Shown: positions 8,447 to 16,899, counted from the first letter of the stretch. The stretch is 49,163 bases of DNA from CAYRRR01 sp964426755 (GCA_964426755.1 CAYRRR010000004.1:1-49163), one strand, 5' to 3'. A program made the numbers and translations. The notes: generated by a model from the sequence alone, not told the origin.

Positions 8447-8995
8447 ATGGCTATCGATAGAAATATACAGAAAGACACAAATGATGAAAACCAGCTTGAT
8501 GAGCGCATGGTACATATTGATCGTGTTGCCCGCGTTGTAAAAGGTGGTCGACGTTTTCGCTTCCGAGCATTGGTCATTGTAGGTGACCATAAAGGCCGCG
8601 TCGGTGCAGGTGTTTCAAAAGGACTTGATGTAACAAGTGCCGTTTCAAAAGCAACCGACAAAGCTAAAAAAAATATGGTCACTATTTCACTCTATAAAGG
8701 AACGGTTCCGCACGAGTCTGAAGCAAAAGTTGCTGGTGCTCAAATTCTTATTAAACCCGCTAGTGCGGGTACCGGTTTAATTGCAGGCGGTGTTGTCCGA
8801 ACCGTACTCGAAGTAGCTGGCATTAGTAATGCGCTATCAAAATCACTTGGTTCGACAAACAAAATCAACATTGCTTATGCCACCATAAAGGCACTTGAGG
8901 CAATTCAGCCACAAAAGAATTGGGTAACTTCTAAAAATAGCAAAACGGCTCCACTTAAAAAATCCGAAAAAGCTAAAGCAGAGGTAGCAAAATAA
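8447..8995 (+). CDS. rpsE: 30S ribosomal protein S5
   Basis: S5 works with S4 in decoding fidelity and mRNA unwinding. The 182-residue product has the double-stranded RNA-binding-like N-domain (VHIDRVARVVKGGRRF, around 22-37) and the C-domain GTGLIAGGVVRTVLEVAGI. It is followed directly by rplO with a one-base overlap; rpmD (L30), which usually lies here, is absent. Confidence 0.97.
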   Translation: MAIDRNIQKDTNDENQLDERMVHIDRVARVVKGGRRFRFRALVIVGDHKGRVGAGVSKGLDVTSAVSKATDKAKKNMVTISLYKGTVPHESEAKVAGAQILIKPASAGTGLIAGGVVRTVLEVAGISNALSKSLGSTNKINIAYATIKALEAIQPQKNWVTSKNSKTAPLKKSEKAKAEVAK

Positions 8996-9462
8996 TGAAA
9001 TACAACGAACTTTCATTAAAGAAACAAGCGCCAACCATCCGGTCAGGACGTGGCATTGCAGCAGGAAGGGGTAAAACTGCTGGTCGCGGCACCAAGGGTC
9101 AAAACTCTCGCTCCGGTGGAGGGGTACGCCTTGGCTTTGAAGGTGGACAAAATCCACTCGTACAGAGAATACCAAAATTGCCCGGCTTTCGATCGCATCG
9201 CGCCAAGGCTGAAAATATTTCAACGAGCCAGCTGGATACATTGACTGCAACAATCACGAATACCTCATTGTTTGAAGCAGGCTTAGTTTCCAGCCCATAC
9301 GTTCGCGTTAAGTTATTGTTCGATAGCGACGTGAAGAAAAAACATACGGTAAGATTACAAAGTGCCAGTAAAGCGGCAATTTCAGCTATTCAAAGTGCTG
9401 GGGGTACATTTGAAAAAGCTGAAAGACCAAAACGAACTGCAAAAACAAAAAAAACAAAATAA
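8995..9462 (+). CDS. rplO: 50S ribosomal protein L15
   Basis: L15 is a late-assembly 50S protein. The 155 residues start with the Gly/Arg/Lys-rich loop (GRGIAAGRGKTAGRGTKGQNSRSGGG, around 18-43) typical of L15, then GFEGGQNPLVQRIPKLPGF, and end in a basic tail. It overlaps the rpsE stop by one base. A weak promoter-like TACAAT follows before secY. Confidence 0.97.
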   Translation: MKYNELSLKKQAPTIRSGRGIAAGRGKTAGRGTKGQNSRSGGGVRLGFEGGQNPLVQRIPKLPGFRSHRAKAENISTSQLDTLTATITNTSLFEAGLVSSPYVRVKLLFDSDVKKKHTVRLQSASKAAISAIQSAGGTFEKAERPKRTAKTKKTK

Positions 9463-9489
9463 CAACACAAGATAGTGGCTTGTTTACGC

Positions 9490-9495
9490 TACAAT
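9490..9495 (+). promoter_or_regulatory. Candidate -10 (TACAAT) before secY
   Basis: TACAAT lies 22 bases before the secY ATG in the only sizeable gap of the spc part (9463-9517). No matching -35 was found, so secY may also be transcribed by read-through from rplO. Confidence 0.35.
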
Positions 9496-9517
9496 TAAAA
9501 TAAGGTGAGGGCTTGAA

Positions 9518-11020
9518 ATGAATTGGAGAACAATTGGCAAGGCATTGACGAATGCGGAAATGCGAAAAAAGATATTTGCCGTTCTTGGGATGATCTTAAT
9601 TTTTCGTATCCTAGCACATATTCCAATTCCAATCGCTAGCGGTGAAACACTTAAACAAATCCTCGAAACATTATTTAACTCTGCGCAAACATCACAGTTA
9701 CTAAGCTTTGTAGATGTCTTGTCTGGTGGTGCACTGGCAAACTTTTCTATCATGCTTGTAGGTCTTGGCCCGTATATTAACGCTTCGATTATTATGCAGC
9801 TTTTAACGCGAGCCATACCTAAATTAGAAGCCCTCAATAAAGAAGGTGAGTTTGGACGTAAAAAACTCAATCAATACACCCGACTTATCACCCTACCCCT
9901 AGCTATAATTCAATCTGTCGGTTCTATCTACTTAGTCAAGCAAACAGCTGCAAGCATTGGTGGACTTGGGGATATTACCGCTACTGCAAGTTTTGGTCAG
10001 TGGGTGGTAATGGTGGCGTCATTAACTGGTGGCGCTATGCTATTGATGTGGCTTGGCGAGTTAATTACGGAGAATAATATTGGCAATGGTATTTCACTTA
10101 TAATTACTGTGGGTATTGTTAGCCAGCTTCCTTCAACAATCGCAAATTTAATGAGCAGCGTCATACAAGACGACAAAAAGTGGAATATTTTTGGATGGGA
10201 GCTCCCCATAGATCAACGAGCTTTTTGGTATGCAATAGTGATTTTTGCTATTGTCGTCATAACCACCGTATTGGTTGTAAAACTTAACGAAGCTTCACGC
10301 AATCTAACTATTAATTATGCTAAGCGTGTCCAGGGTAATCGTATTTATGGCGGTGTAACGACAGTGTTGCCCATTAAACTTATTACCGCTGGAGTAGTAC
10401 CCATTATATTTGCCGTTGCATTTTTAAGCGTGCCGGCTTTTGCAGGCCAGATAATGGCAGGATCTGAAAGCGCACGTCTACAAGAAATTGGCACCAATTT
10501 AGTAACGTGGTTTCAGACTCCTACGCCGCAAACATTTGCTGCTGGAGGTATTCAGCCATATATTTATCCGATTGTATACTTTTTGTTAGTGTTTCTGTTT
10601 ACGTTTTTTTACACAAGTATCGCCTTTAATGCTCATGACATCGCTGAAAACCTTCAAAAACAAGGTGGTTTCATTGAAGGCGTTCGTTCTGGTCAGCAAA
10701 CCGAAAAATACCTTTCACGCGTTGTTAATCGGTTAACACTGTTTGGGGCCATAAGTCTCGGTCTGCTCGCTGTTATGCCGATAATTGGGCAAGCCTTCTT
10801 AAATGTTAATATTACTATTGGTGGCACTAGTATTCTGATTTTAGTTGCCGTTGCTCTTGAGACTTTACGCAAACTAGAGTCGCAAGCCCTGATGCTCACA
10901 TACGACCAATATGAACAGCCCGATTTTCTTTACGAAGCTGTCACGCCTGCTGAGGCTGGAACTGGTGGTAGACGTCTCCGTTTTATTAAAAAACCACGTA
11001 TGTCAAGGAAAAAGAAATAA
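9518..11020 (+). CDS. secY: Protein translocase subunit SecY
   Basis: SecY is the channel subunit of the Sec translocon in the inner membrane. At 500 residues it exceeds the usual ~430-440. Visible: the first membrane segment after MRKKIFAVLGMILIFRILA, the plug region, GNGISLIITVGIV, the cytosolic loop with NYAKRVQGNRIYGG, and ENLQKQGGFIEGVRSGQQTEKYL before the last helices. The tail is basic (MSRKKK). GAGGG precedes the ATG. adk and map, common next genes, are not here. Confidence 0.97.
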   Translation: MNWRTIGKALTNAEMRKKIFAVLGMILIFRILAHIPIPIASGETLKQILETLFNSAQTSQLLSFVDVLSGGALANFSIMLVGLGPYINASIIMQLLTRAIPKLEALNKEGEFGRKKLNQYTRLITLPLAIIQSVGSIYLVKQTAASIGGLGDITATASFGQWVVMVASLTGGAMLLMWLGELITENNIGNGISLIITVGIVSQLPSTIANLMSSVIQDDKKWNIFGWELPIDQRAFWYAIVIFAIVVITTVLVVKLNEASRNLTINYAKRVQGNRIYGGVTTVLPIKLITAGVVPIIFAVAFLSVPAFAGQIMAGSESARLQEIGTNLVTWFQTPTPQTFAAGGIQPYIYPIVYFLLVFLFTFFYTSIAFNAHDIAENLQKQGGFIEGVRSGQQTEKYLSRVVNRLTLFGAISLGLLAVMPIIGQAFLNVNITIGGTSILILVAVALETLRKLESQALMLTYDQYEQPDFLYEAVTPAEAGTGGRRLRFIKKPRMSRKKK

Positions 11021-11025
11021 AACCC

Positions 11026-11055
11026 TTTACAAACAGAGGTTATCTTTGGTATACT
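11026..11055 (+). promoter_or_regulatory. Promoter for infA-rpmJ-alpha operon
   Basis: TTTACA (11026-11031), an 18-base spacer, and TATACT (11050-11055). Predicted start is near 11062, leaving a leader of about 13 bases without a clear Shine-Dalgarno before infA. Confidence 0.55.
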
Positions 11056-11074
11056 TAAGTCTTGTTATATATTT

Positions 11075-11296
11075 ATGGCCAGTAATAAAGAAGTGATAGA
11101 GTTGACCGGTACAATTGTCGAGACCCTACCGGGTACGCAGTTTAAAGTTGAACTCGAAAATGGCCATCAAATTATAGCTCATGTCGCCGGCAAGATGCGA
11201 AAGCATTTTATAAGAATTGTGCCAGGTGACAGCGTTACGGTTGAGTTGACCCCTTATGATCTCACTAAGGGCAGAATCACGTATCGTAAGAATTAA
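11075..11296 (+). CDS. infA: Translation initiation factor IF-1
   Basis: IF-1 blocks the A site during initiation. The 73-residue S1/OB-fold protein contains the family blocks IELTGTIVETLPGTQFKVELENG and VAGKMRKHFIRIVPGDSVTVELTPYDLTKGRI. No clear Shine-Dalgarno is seen; the short leader from the upstream promoter suggests near-leaderless initiation. rpmJ follows. Confidence 0.97.
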   Translation: MASNKEVIELTGTIVETLPGTQFKVELENGHQIIAHVAGKMRKHFIRIVPGDSVTVELTPYDLTKGRITYRKN

Positions 11297-11343
11297 AGTA
11301 TAAGCAGTGTGTCATTGCAAGCTTGAAAGGAGCGATGATCCGC

Positions 11344-11460
11344 ATGAAGGTGCGTGCAAGTGTCAAAAAAATTAGTCCGGATGATAAACTGGTCCGTCGC
11401 AAGGGTCGTTTATATGTTATCAACAAATTAAAACCTAAGCATAAGCAAAGGCAGGGTTAG
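11344..11460 (+). CDS. rpmJ: 50S ribosomal protein L36, zinc-free form
   Basis: A 38-residue ORF starting MKVRASVKKI and ending KHKQRQG, the L36 hallmarks. The three Zn-binding cysteines of the classical form are replaced (ISPDDKL in place of the first pair, VINKLK for the third), so this is a cysteine-free L36. An in-frame ATG at 11335 would add three residues but lies only two bases from AAAGGAG; the family start at 11344 is preferred. rpsM begins 4 bases after the stop. Confidence 0.95.
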   Translation: MKVRASVKKISPDDKLVRRKGRLYVINKLKPKHKQRQG

Positions 11461-11463
11461 TTT

Positions 11464-11850
11464 ATGGCTCGAATTTCAGGAGTTACCATTCCCTCAGACA
11501 AACAGGTTGAGATTGCTCTTACCTATATTTATGGGATTGGACGAAAAACTAGTCAAGAAATTTTATCAAGCACACAAGTTGATCCTACTACTCGCGTTAA
11601 AGACTTAACCGACGCTGAAATTTCTCAAATACAAGATGTGATTAACAATAGTTTGACTGTTGAAGGAGAATTGCAACGAATTGTAACCACGAACATAAAA
11701 CGTCTTAAAGACATCAACGCGTATCGTGGATTACGCCACAAAGCAAATTTACCAGCTCATGGTCAACGCACCCGCACTAATGCGCGTACTCGTCGAGGTA
11801 AAAAATTAACGGTTGGCGGAACCAAGAAGAAAGCTCCGGCTAAGACATAA
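11464..11850 (+). CDS. rpsM: 30S ribosomal protein S13
   Basis: S13 contacts the P-site tRNA and forms bridges with L5. The 128 residues include MARISGVTIPSDKQVEIALTYIYGIG at the start, the helix-two-turn-helix, and the C-terminal RGLRHKANLPAHGQRTRTNARTR block. There is little Shine-Dalgarno; translation is probably coupled to rpmJ. Confidence 0.97.
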   Translation: MARISGVTIPSDKQVEIALTYIYGIGRKTSQEILSSTQVDPTTRVKDLTDAEISQIQDVINNSLTVEGELQRIVTTNIKRLKDINAYRGLRHKANLPAHGQRTRTNARTRRGKKLTVGGTKKKAPAKT

Positions 11851-11859
11851 GGAATGGAC

Positions 11860-12279
11860 ATGGCAGAAGAAGCAACAACTACACCAACCACTACAATCAG
11901 CACTGTTAAGAAGAAGAAAGTTAAGCGACCTATTCCATATGGTCAAATGCATGTTTTAGCAACTTTTAATAATACGATCATAACCTTTACCGACCCCAAG
12001 GGCGGCGTACTTACAACTGCAAGTGCAGGTGGCTGTGGTTTTAGAGGATCGAAGAAGGGAACTGCCTACGCTGCGCAAATAGCAACAGAACGAGCTGCCA
12101 CAGCCGTTAAACAGCTCCATGGCACCGCTAAAGTCGATGTATTTATCAAGGGTATCGGTTTGGGTCGAGAAGCGGCAGTCCGTACCCTTAGTAGTCAAGA
12201 CATTAAAGTAGAGAAGCTAACTGATGTAACTGGCATACCGCACGGTGGTGTGCGACCAAGAAAGGCACGAAGGGTTTAG
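11860..12279 (+). CDS. rpsK: 30S ribosomal protein S11
   Basis: S11 forms the platform with S18 and S6. AAGGA (11849-11853) lies six bases before the ATG at 11860 but touches the ATG at 11854, so 11860 (MAEEATTT) is chosen, giving 139 residues. The core has ATFNNTIITFTDPKGG and the C-terminal VTGIPHGGVRPRKARRV; the N-terminal 25 residues are a variable extension. Confidence 0.95.
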   Translation: MAEEATTTPTTTISTVKKKKVKRPIPYGQMHVLATFNNTIITFTDPKGGVLTTASAGGCGFRGSKKGTAYAAQIATERAATAVKQLHGTAKVDVFIKGIGLGREAAVRTLSSQDIKVEKLTDVTGIPHGGVRPRKARRV

Positions 12280-12282
12280 TTT

Positions 12283-12906
12283 ATGGCACGGGATCTACAA
12301 TCTATCGTAAAGATGAGCCGCCGCGAAGGCTACGCGCTGCACCCAAAAGCGCACAAAGCATTAGTAAAGCGTTCAACCCCACCAGGCCAACAAACTAGTG
12401 GTCGTTATAGTCGCAATAAACCCACACAATACGCAATTCAATTACGAGAAAAGCAAAAAGTGAAGCGATTGTATGGTTTATTAGAACGCCAGTTCAGCAA
12501 GCTGATGAAAGAGGCGGATGCAACGAAGGGGCAATCAGGTGAAATATTACTTCGTTTCTTAGAGCAACGACTTGATAATGTTATCTATCGAAGCGGCTTC
12601 GCTGTTAGTCGTCGTGCCGCTCGACAGCTTGTTACTCACGGTCATTTTATGTTAAATGGACGCCGTGTTGATATTCCATCAATACGAATTAAACCGGGAG
12701 ATATCATTATCTTAAGAGACACTAGTAAAAAGAATGAATATTTTAAGAAGATAGATGAAACCAGTCCAGGCGGTCAAGAGAATGACATTAGCTGGCTGAA
12801 AGTTAACCGTAAGAAGTTTGAAATTAACGTAACTGGTGTTCCTTCACGCGAAGAGGTTGAGCCAGACATTAATGAACAATTAATAGTAGAGTACTACTCA
12901 CGCTAA
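12283..12906 (+). CDS. rpsD: 30S ribosomal protein S4
   Basis: S4 nucleates 30S assembly. The 207 residues contain QYAIQLREKQKVKRLYGLLERQF (around 47-69) and the S4 RNA-binding motif region RLDNVIYRSGFAVSRRAARQLVTHGHFMLNGRRVDIPS (around 97-134). No N-terminal zinc cysteines are present. The gene is followed by TAAGGAGGCAAGGAG for rpoA. Confidence 0.97.
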   Translation: MARDLQSIVKMSRREGYALHPKAHKALVKRSTPPGQQTSGRYSRNKPTQYAIQLREKQKVKRLYGLLERQFSKLMKEADATKGQSGEILLRFLEQRLDNVIYRSGFAVSRRAARQLVTHGHFMLNGRRVDIPSIRIKPGDIIILRDTSKKNEYFKKIDETSPGGQENDISWLKVNRKKFEINVTGVPSREEVEPDINEQLIVEYYSR

Positions 12907-12922
12907 GGAGGCAAGGAGTAAC

Positions 12923-13858
12923 ATGTCAAAAAATATTCACACACCCGGTGTCGTAACAGTACAGGACCATTCTGCACAAAGTGCTAGTTTTGCTGTCGAA
13001 CCGCTACATACCGGTTACGGTATGACACTTGGAAACAGCTTGCGCCGCGTGTTGCTATCAAGTATTGCCGGAGCTGCCATAACATCGTTCCGTGTTGAAG
13101 GTGCTTCTCATGAATTTACGACTATTCCGGGAATTAAAGAAGATATTGTCGATATCATGTTGGCACTCAAAGGTGTACGATTTAAGGTTTACTCAAGCGA
13201 ACCACAGACCCTTTCAATTAATAAAAAAGGTAAAGGTAAAGTAACAGCCGGTGATATCATTACCAATGCCGACGTAGAGGTAGTTAACAAAGATCATGTC
13301 ATTGCCACCATCGATGACGCGAAAGCTAGTTTAGCAATGGAAATTGTGGTTGAAACTGGCCGTGGTTATCGTCCGGTTGATGAAACCGCTCATCGAAAAT
13401 CAAGTGATATGATTACACTCGATGCGATATTTAGCCCAGTTCATCGGGTTCGTTACAAGGTTGAGCATACTCGTGTCGGTCAAATGACAGACCTTGATAA
13501 ACTAATTATCACGATAGACACTGACGGTTCGATCAGTCCTCGTGATGCATTTGAAGAAGCAGCAGCTATTCTTGTTAATCAGTACACAGCCCTGGCGGGT
13601 CAAACTCGTGTTGAGCAAGAAGCTAGCCCTATTACAGATCAAGAAAATGAAGACGCTTCAGAAGATAGTGCAGAATTGATGACACCAATTGAAGACCTAG
13701 GTCTTTCGGCTCGAACTACCAATGCTCTCATTAACAATGATATTCACACTCTGAAAGATCTATTTAGCCTAAATGATGCTGAACTACGTGATCTTAAAGG
13801 CTTTGGTGCAAAAGCATTAGACGAAGTTAAAGATAAAATGGCAGAACTGGAGATTTAA
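12923..13858 (+). CDS. rpoA: RNA polymerase alpha subunit
   Basis: Alpha dimer scaffold for RNA polymerase assembly and promoter UP-element contact. The 311 residues show the alpha-NTD (GYGMTLGNSLRRVLLSSIAGAAITS around 32-56) and the alpha-CTD helix-hairpin-helix (LGLSARTTNALINN, then LKGFGAKALDEVK, around 261-305), joined by an acidic linker. Shine-Dalgarno GGAGG/AAGGAG upstream. rplQ starts after two bases. Confidence 0.98.
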   Translation: MSKNIHTPGVVTVQDHSAQSASFAVEPLHTGYGMTLGNSLRRVLLSSIAGAAITSFRVEGASHEFTTIPGIKEDIVDIMLALKGVRFKVYSSEPQTLSINKKGKGKVTAGDIITNADVEVVNKDHVIATIDDAKASLAMEIVVETGRGYRPVDETAHRKSSDMITLDAIFSPVHRVRYKVEHTRVGQMTDLDKLIITIDTDGSISPRDAFEEAAAILVNQYTALAGQTRVEQEASPITDQENEDASEDSAELMTPIEDLGLSARTTNALINNDIHTLKDLFSLNDAELRDLKGFGAKALDEVKDKMAELEI

Positions 13859-13860
13859 AG

Positions 13861-14337
13861 ATGCATCGCCACGGATATAAAGGTCGTAAATTCGGACGAG
13901 AGCGTGACCAACGCGAGGCTCTGATAAAGAGTTTAGCGGAATCCTTAATAGTGCACGAGTCAATTGAGACTACACTACCAAAGGCAAAAGAGGTTGTTCC
14001 ATATGTTGAAAAACTTATTACAAAAGCAAAAAAGGCTGACCTGCACAATCGCCGCCAAATAATAAGCGCCCTTCACACTATTCAAAGTGCTCATAAGTTG
14101 GTGGACGAAATAGCGCCAAAACTACAGGGTCGAAATAGCGGCCATCTACGAATAGAGCGTACGGGTTTTCGTCGTGGAGACAATGCTCAGCTGGCTCGCG
14201 TAAGTTTCGTTGACGACCTAAAAGCAGCATCCACACCTGCCAAGAAAACTGCCAAGGCGACTCCAAAACCAAGTAAAGCTACAACCCCAACCCCACCAAA
14301 ATCGACCACTAAAAAAGCTGTGGAGGCAAAGCAATAA
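13861..14337 (+). CDS. rplQ: 50S ribosomal protein L17
   Basis: L17 is near the tunnel exit. The 158 residues contain the L17 core (MHRHGYKGRKFGRERDQREALIKSLAESLI, through RTGFRRGDNAQLARVSFVD, to about 121) and a C-terminal Ala/Lys/Pro/Thr tail of about 37 residues that is not part of the usual ~120-residue family. One-base overlap with rplM. Confidence 0.96.
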   Translation: MHRHGYKGRKFGRERDQREALIKSLAESLIVHESIETTLPKAKEVVPYVEKLITKAKKADLHNRRQIISALHTIQSAHKLVDEIAPKLQGRNSGHLRIERTGFRRGDNAQLARVSFVDDLKAASTPAKKTAKATPKPSKATTPTPPKSTTKKAVEAKQ

Positions 14338-14777
14338 TGAAGACATACAGCGCAAAACCCACTGATATCACTCGCAAATGGTATATTTTAGATGCCAGCC
14401 AGGCTACTTTAGGCCGTCTTGCTACTCAAGCTGCGGATCTATTAACGGGTAAATCAAAACCACAATTTACACATCATGTTGACTGTGGTGACTACGTTAT
14501 TGTCATAAACGCCGATAATCTTAAGGTTACTGGTAAAAAAATGACTGATAAAATTTATTATCGTCACACTGGCTTTCCTGGCGGCATTAAAGACACAACT
14601 CTAGCAAAACAATTAGAGAAAGACTCACGTCAGGTAATTATTAAAGCAATACGTGGCATGATTCCATCTAATAAGTTACGTGATGGTCGCTTAGCACGCC
14701 TTAAAGTGTATGGCGGCGAAGAACATAATCATAGCGCACAACAACCTGAAAAAATTGATGTAAAGGAAATGAAATAA
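14337..14777 (+). CDS. rplM: 50S ribosomal protein L13
   Basis: L13 is an early 50S assembly protein. The 146 residues are of normal length and include KWYILDASQATLGRLATQAADLL (around 14-36) and KIYYRHTGFPGGIK (around 73-86). It is adjacent to rpsI in the common L13-S9 pair, here attached to the alpha operon. Confidence 0.97.
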   Translation: MKTYSAKPTDITRKWYILDASQATLGRLATQAADLLTGKSKPQFTHHVDCGDYVIVINADNLKVTGKKMTDKIYYRHTGFPGGIKDTTLAKQLEKDSRQVIIKAIRGMIPSNKLRDGRLARLKVYGGEEHNHSAQQPEKIDVKEMK

Positions 14778-14778
14778 T

Positions 14779-15177
14779 ATGGCAAAAGACACATATTTTT
14801 ATGCTCTTGGTCGTCGCAAAAGTGCTACAGCACGTGTTCGTTTAACGAACGGAAAAGGTTCTATTACGATAAATGACCAACCGGCTGAGGACTATTTTGC
14901 AACCAGCAAGAGTTTGCTTAATGAGCTTCAGAAACCATTTGTGATTTTAGATCAAGTAAACAAGTTTAATGTAAGCGCCAAAGTCTCCGGCGGTGGTCAT
15001 GCTGGCCAGGTGGATGCAATACGATTAGCAATCGCTCGCGCCTTAGCAACCATGAATACGGATCTAAAAAGCACCCTAAAACGTGCTGACATGCTTGGGC
15101 GTGACCCGCGCGAAAAAGAGCGCAAGAAGTTTGGTCTTAAAGGCGCCCGTAAACAACGTCAGTTTACAAAACGTTAG
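14779..15177 (+). CDS. rpsI: 30S ribosomal protein S9
   Basis: S9 reaches the P-site tRNA with its C-terminal tail. The 132 residues have YALGRRKSATARVRL at the start, GGGHAGQVDAIRLAIARAL (around 74-92), and the tail ending QRQFTKR, matching the conserved Lys-Arg end. It is the last gene of the ribosomal superoperon. Confidence 0.97.
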   Translation: MAKDTYFYALGRRKSATARVRLTNGKGSITINDQPAEDYFATSKSLLNELQKPFVILDQVNKFNVSAKVSGGGHAGQVDAIRLAIARALATMNTDLKSTLKRADMLGRDPREKERKKFGLKGARKQRQFTKR

Positions 15178-15314
15178 TTTACTACACTGCTTCAATATAG
15201 TTTGTGCAGCCAAGATATCTTGGTTGGTATATCCGCATTTATTTGCGTAGTTCCAATAAATGACTAGATGTATATTTATTAATCTATTAATATCTATCTT
15301 TACACTCAAAATAT

Positions 15315-15344
15315 TTGACATGGGCCATGATTTTATAGTACTTT
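15315..15344 (+). promoter_or_regulatory. Candidate promoter of the 15479 leader
   Basis: TTGACA (15315-15320), an 18-base spacer, and TACTTT (15339-15344). Predicted start near 15351, a few bases before the 12-bp stem of the leader. Confidence 0.5.
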
Positions 15345-15350
15345 ATTACT

Positions 15351-15464
15351 CGTTATGTTAAACAGAGCGGTGAATTTTTATTTTTGGTTTACAGATCCAC
15401 ACATGTGGCGCTCCGTTTAAAGTTGAAAAATATTAAACCAAACCGCCACCCGGCGGTTTTTTTT
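15351..15464 (+). promoter_or_regulatory. Structured leader with intrinsic terminator (attenuator candidate)
   Basis: TTAAACAGAGCG (15358-15369) pairs with CGCTCCGTTTAA (15409-15420) over 12 positions with one A.C mismatch. TTTGGTTT (15383-15390), in the loop of that stem, is perfectly complementary to AAACCAAA (15435-15442), which would make an H-type pseudoknot. The latter overlaps the terminator stem AACCGCC / GGCGGTT (15441-15447/15452-15458, loop ACCC) followed by eight T. Shine-Dalgarno and the 15479 gene follow at once. With this leader the 15178-15478 gap is explained. Confidence 0.6.
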
Positions 15465-15478
15465 ATGAAAGGAACACT

Positions 15479-15703
15479 ATGGACGAAAGAACAGAAATTA
15501 TAAATGACCTTGAAGCGAGGAGATTAATGCGCGAATGTAGAATTGAATTAAGTATTGATGATGAACGATCTCCGGTGCAATATATGTCAGAATTACTACT
15601 CTATTTAGCTGCAGAACAATCAATTCAGCAATCAACGAGCGATAAAGCTATTCTTGCACGAGAACGATTGATGTCAACCGGAGAAATACCCTATTTTGCA
15701 TAG
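15479..15703 (+). CDS. Small orphan protein behind an attenuator
   Basis: 74 residues, acidic N-terminal half, probably mostly alpha-helical (DLEARRLMREC, then a Leu-rich YMSELLLYLAAEQS segment around 39-52). No membrane segment or known motif is seen and I do not recognise it. The ATG follows GAAAGGA at good spacing, only 15 bases after the T-run of an intrinsic terminator, so expression should depend on read-through. trpS follows from its own promoter. Confidence 0.65.
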   Translation: MDERTEIINDLEARRLMRECRIELSIDDERSPVQYMSELLLYLAAEQSIQQSTSDKAILARERLMSTGEIPYFA

Positions 15704-15711
15704 ATGTAGGT

Positions 15712-15717
15712 TATAAT
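15712..15717 (+). promoter_or_regulatory. -10 element of trpS (TATAAT)
   Basis: TATAAT is 11 bases before the trpS ATG; transcription would start about five bases before the ATG, leaving no room for a Shine-Dalgarno. Confidence 0.55.
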
Positions 15718-15728
15718 AAAGATTAATT

Positions 15729-16745
15729 ATGAACAAACCAGTAATTCTAACTGGACTAAGAGCAAACAACGATCTACACCTAGGTAATTACCTAGGTGCT
15801 CTGTTGCCAATGGTTGAGTTACAAAAAAAATATGCCGGAGAATATCAAATTAATTTATTTGTGCCTGATCTGCACAGCTTTACCACACCAATTGATCATA
15901 GCCAGTTATACGACCAATCTATACATAATTTAAAGTTGTTTATCGCAGCTGGTCTTAGCCTAGATAATGAGAACACATTTATTTACCGGCAAAGCTTCAT
16001 TCCCGCACATAGCGAACTTGCCGTTATACTCAATAGCTTTGTGTATATGGGCGAACTAGGTCGAATGACACAATACAAAGAAAAAGGTGAAGGTAAAAAA
16101 AATGTCAGTGTTGGACTGTTTGATTATCCCGTGCTTATGGCTGCTGATATTTTATTGTATGGCGCTACTTACGTGCCTGTTGGCGCTGATCAAACGCAAC
16201 ATGTCGAACTGGCTCGTGATATTGCAATAAGAATGACTAATAAATTTGGAGAATTATTTATTCCTCCTGCACCCGAGAAAGAACAAATTGCATTTGCAAA
16301 TCAACAAACACGTTTACGAATCCGTGATTTACTTAATCCGGATAAAAAAATGAGCAAGTCCGATGGCAGCGGGAAGGGAATTATATTTTTAGGCGATACG
16401 CCCGAAGAAGCGCGTCACAAAATTATAACGGCGGCAACCGACTCATTTGAAGAAATTCAGCATGATTATCAAACACGTCCCGGCATATCTAATTTGCTTG
16501 ATATATATAAATCTTTAGGGGGTGATATTGATGAGTTTATTGGTCAAAAACAGTACGGACCATTTAAAGCTACTGTTGCAAGCGCTGTAGCAGCTTTCTT
16601 AGAAAACTTTCAAGCTAAACTTGCTAATGTTGATGAACAAGCCCTCCAGCAAAAACTAGAGGTATCAGAACAGGCGATGAATGCACAAGCAAACAAAACG
16701 TTATTGAAAGTACAGCAAGCCGTGGGCTTACGAAAGGCTCATTAA
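15729..16745 (+). CDS. trpS: Tryptophanyl-tRNA synthetase
   Basis: Class I aminoacyl-tRNA synthetase that charges tRNA-Trp. At 338 residues it has the normal TrpRS length. The HIGH-type motif is DLHLGN (residues 15-20) and the KMSKS loop is at 207-211 (KMSKS exactly). Other typical TrpRS blocks: YPVLMAADILLYGATYVPVGADQTQHVELARDIA in the middle. There is no Shine-Dalgarno; the mRNA is predicted near-leaderless. Confidence 0.96.
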   Translation: MNKPVILTGLRANNDLHLGNYLGALLPMVELQKKYAGEYQINLFVPDLHSFTTPIDHSQLYDQSIHNLKLFIAAGLSLDNENTFIYRQSFIPAHSELAVILNSFVYMGELGRMTQYKEKGEGKKNVSVGLFDYPVLMAADILLYGATYVPVGADQTQHVELARDIAIRMTNKFGELFIPPAPEKEQIAFANQQTRLRIRDLLNPDKKMSKSDGSGKGIIFLGDTPEEARHKIITAATDSFEEIQHDYQTRPGISNLLDIYKSLGGDIDEFIGQKQYGPFKATVASAVAAFLENFQAKLANVDEQALQQKLEVSEQAMNAQANKTLLKVQQAVGLRKAH

Positions 16746-16746
16746 A

Positions 16747-16899
16747 TTGAGTGGACCTAATTCTGTTCGTGATAATACACCTACCCTGAATCAAGAACAT
16801 CAATTATTGTCACCTATCAACAAGAGCCTATCACTGTTTTCTCAAAATGTTGAGCTAAATCTTATGAGCAAAATAATCTATCGAGATGGTAGTAAATGA
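16747..16899 (+). CDS. Possible 50-codon small ORF upstream of the pseudouridine synthase
   Basis: A TTG-initiated open frame of 50 codons fills the trpS-16896 gap and ends in TGA overlapping the next ATG by four bases (ATGA), the usual coupling geometry. The product would be polar and Ser/Asn/Gln-rich with no known motif. No good Shine-Dalgarno. The frame may be open by chance; it may instead be a 5' leader. Confidence 0.3.
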   Translation: MSGPNSVRDNTPTLNQEHQLLSPINKSLSLFSQNVELNLMSKIIYRDGSK

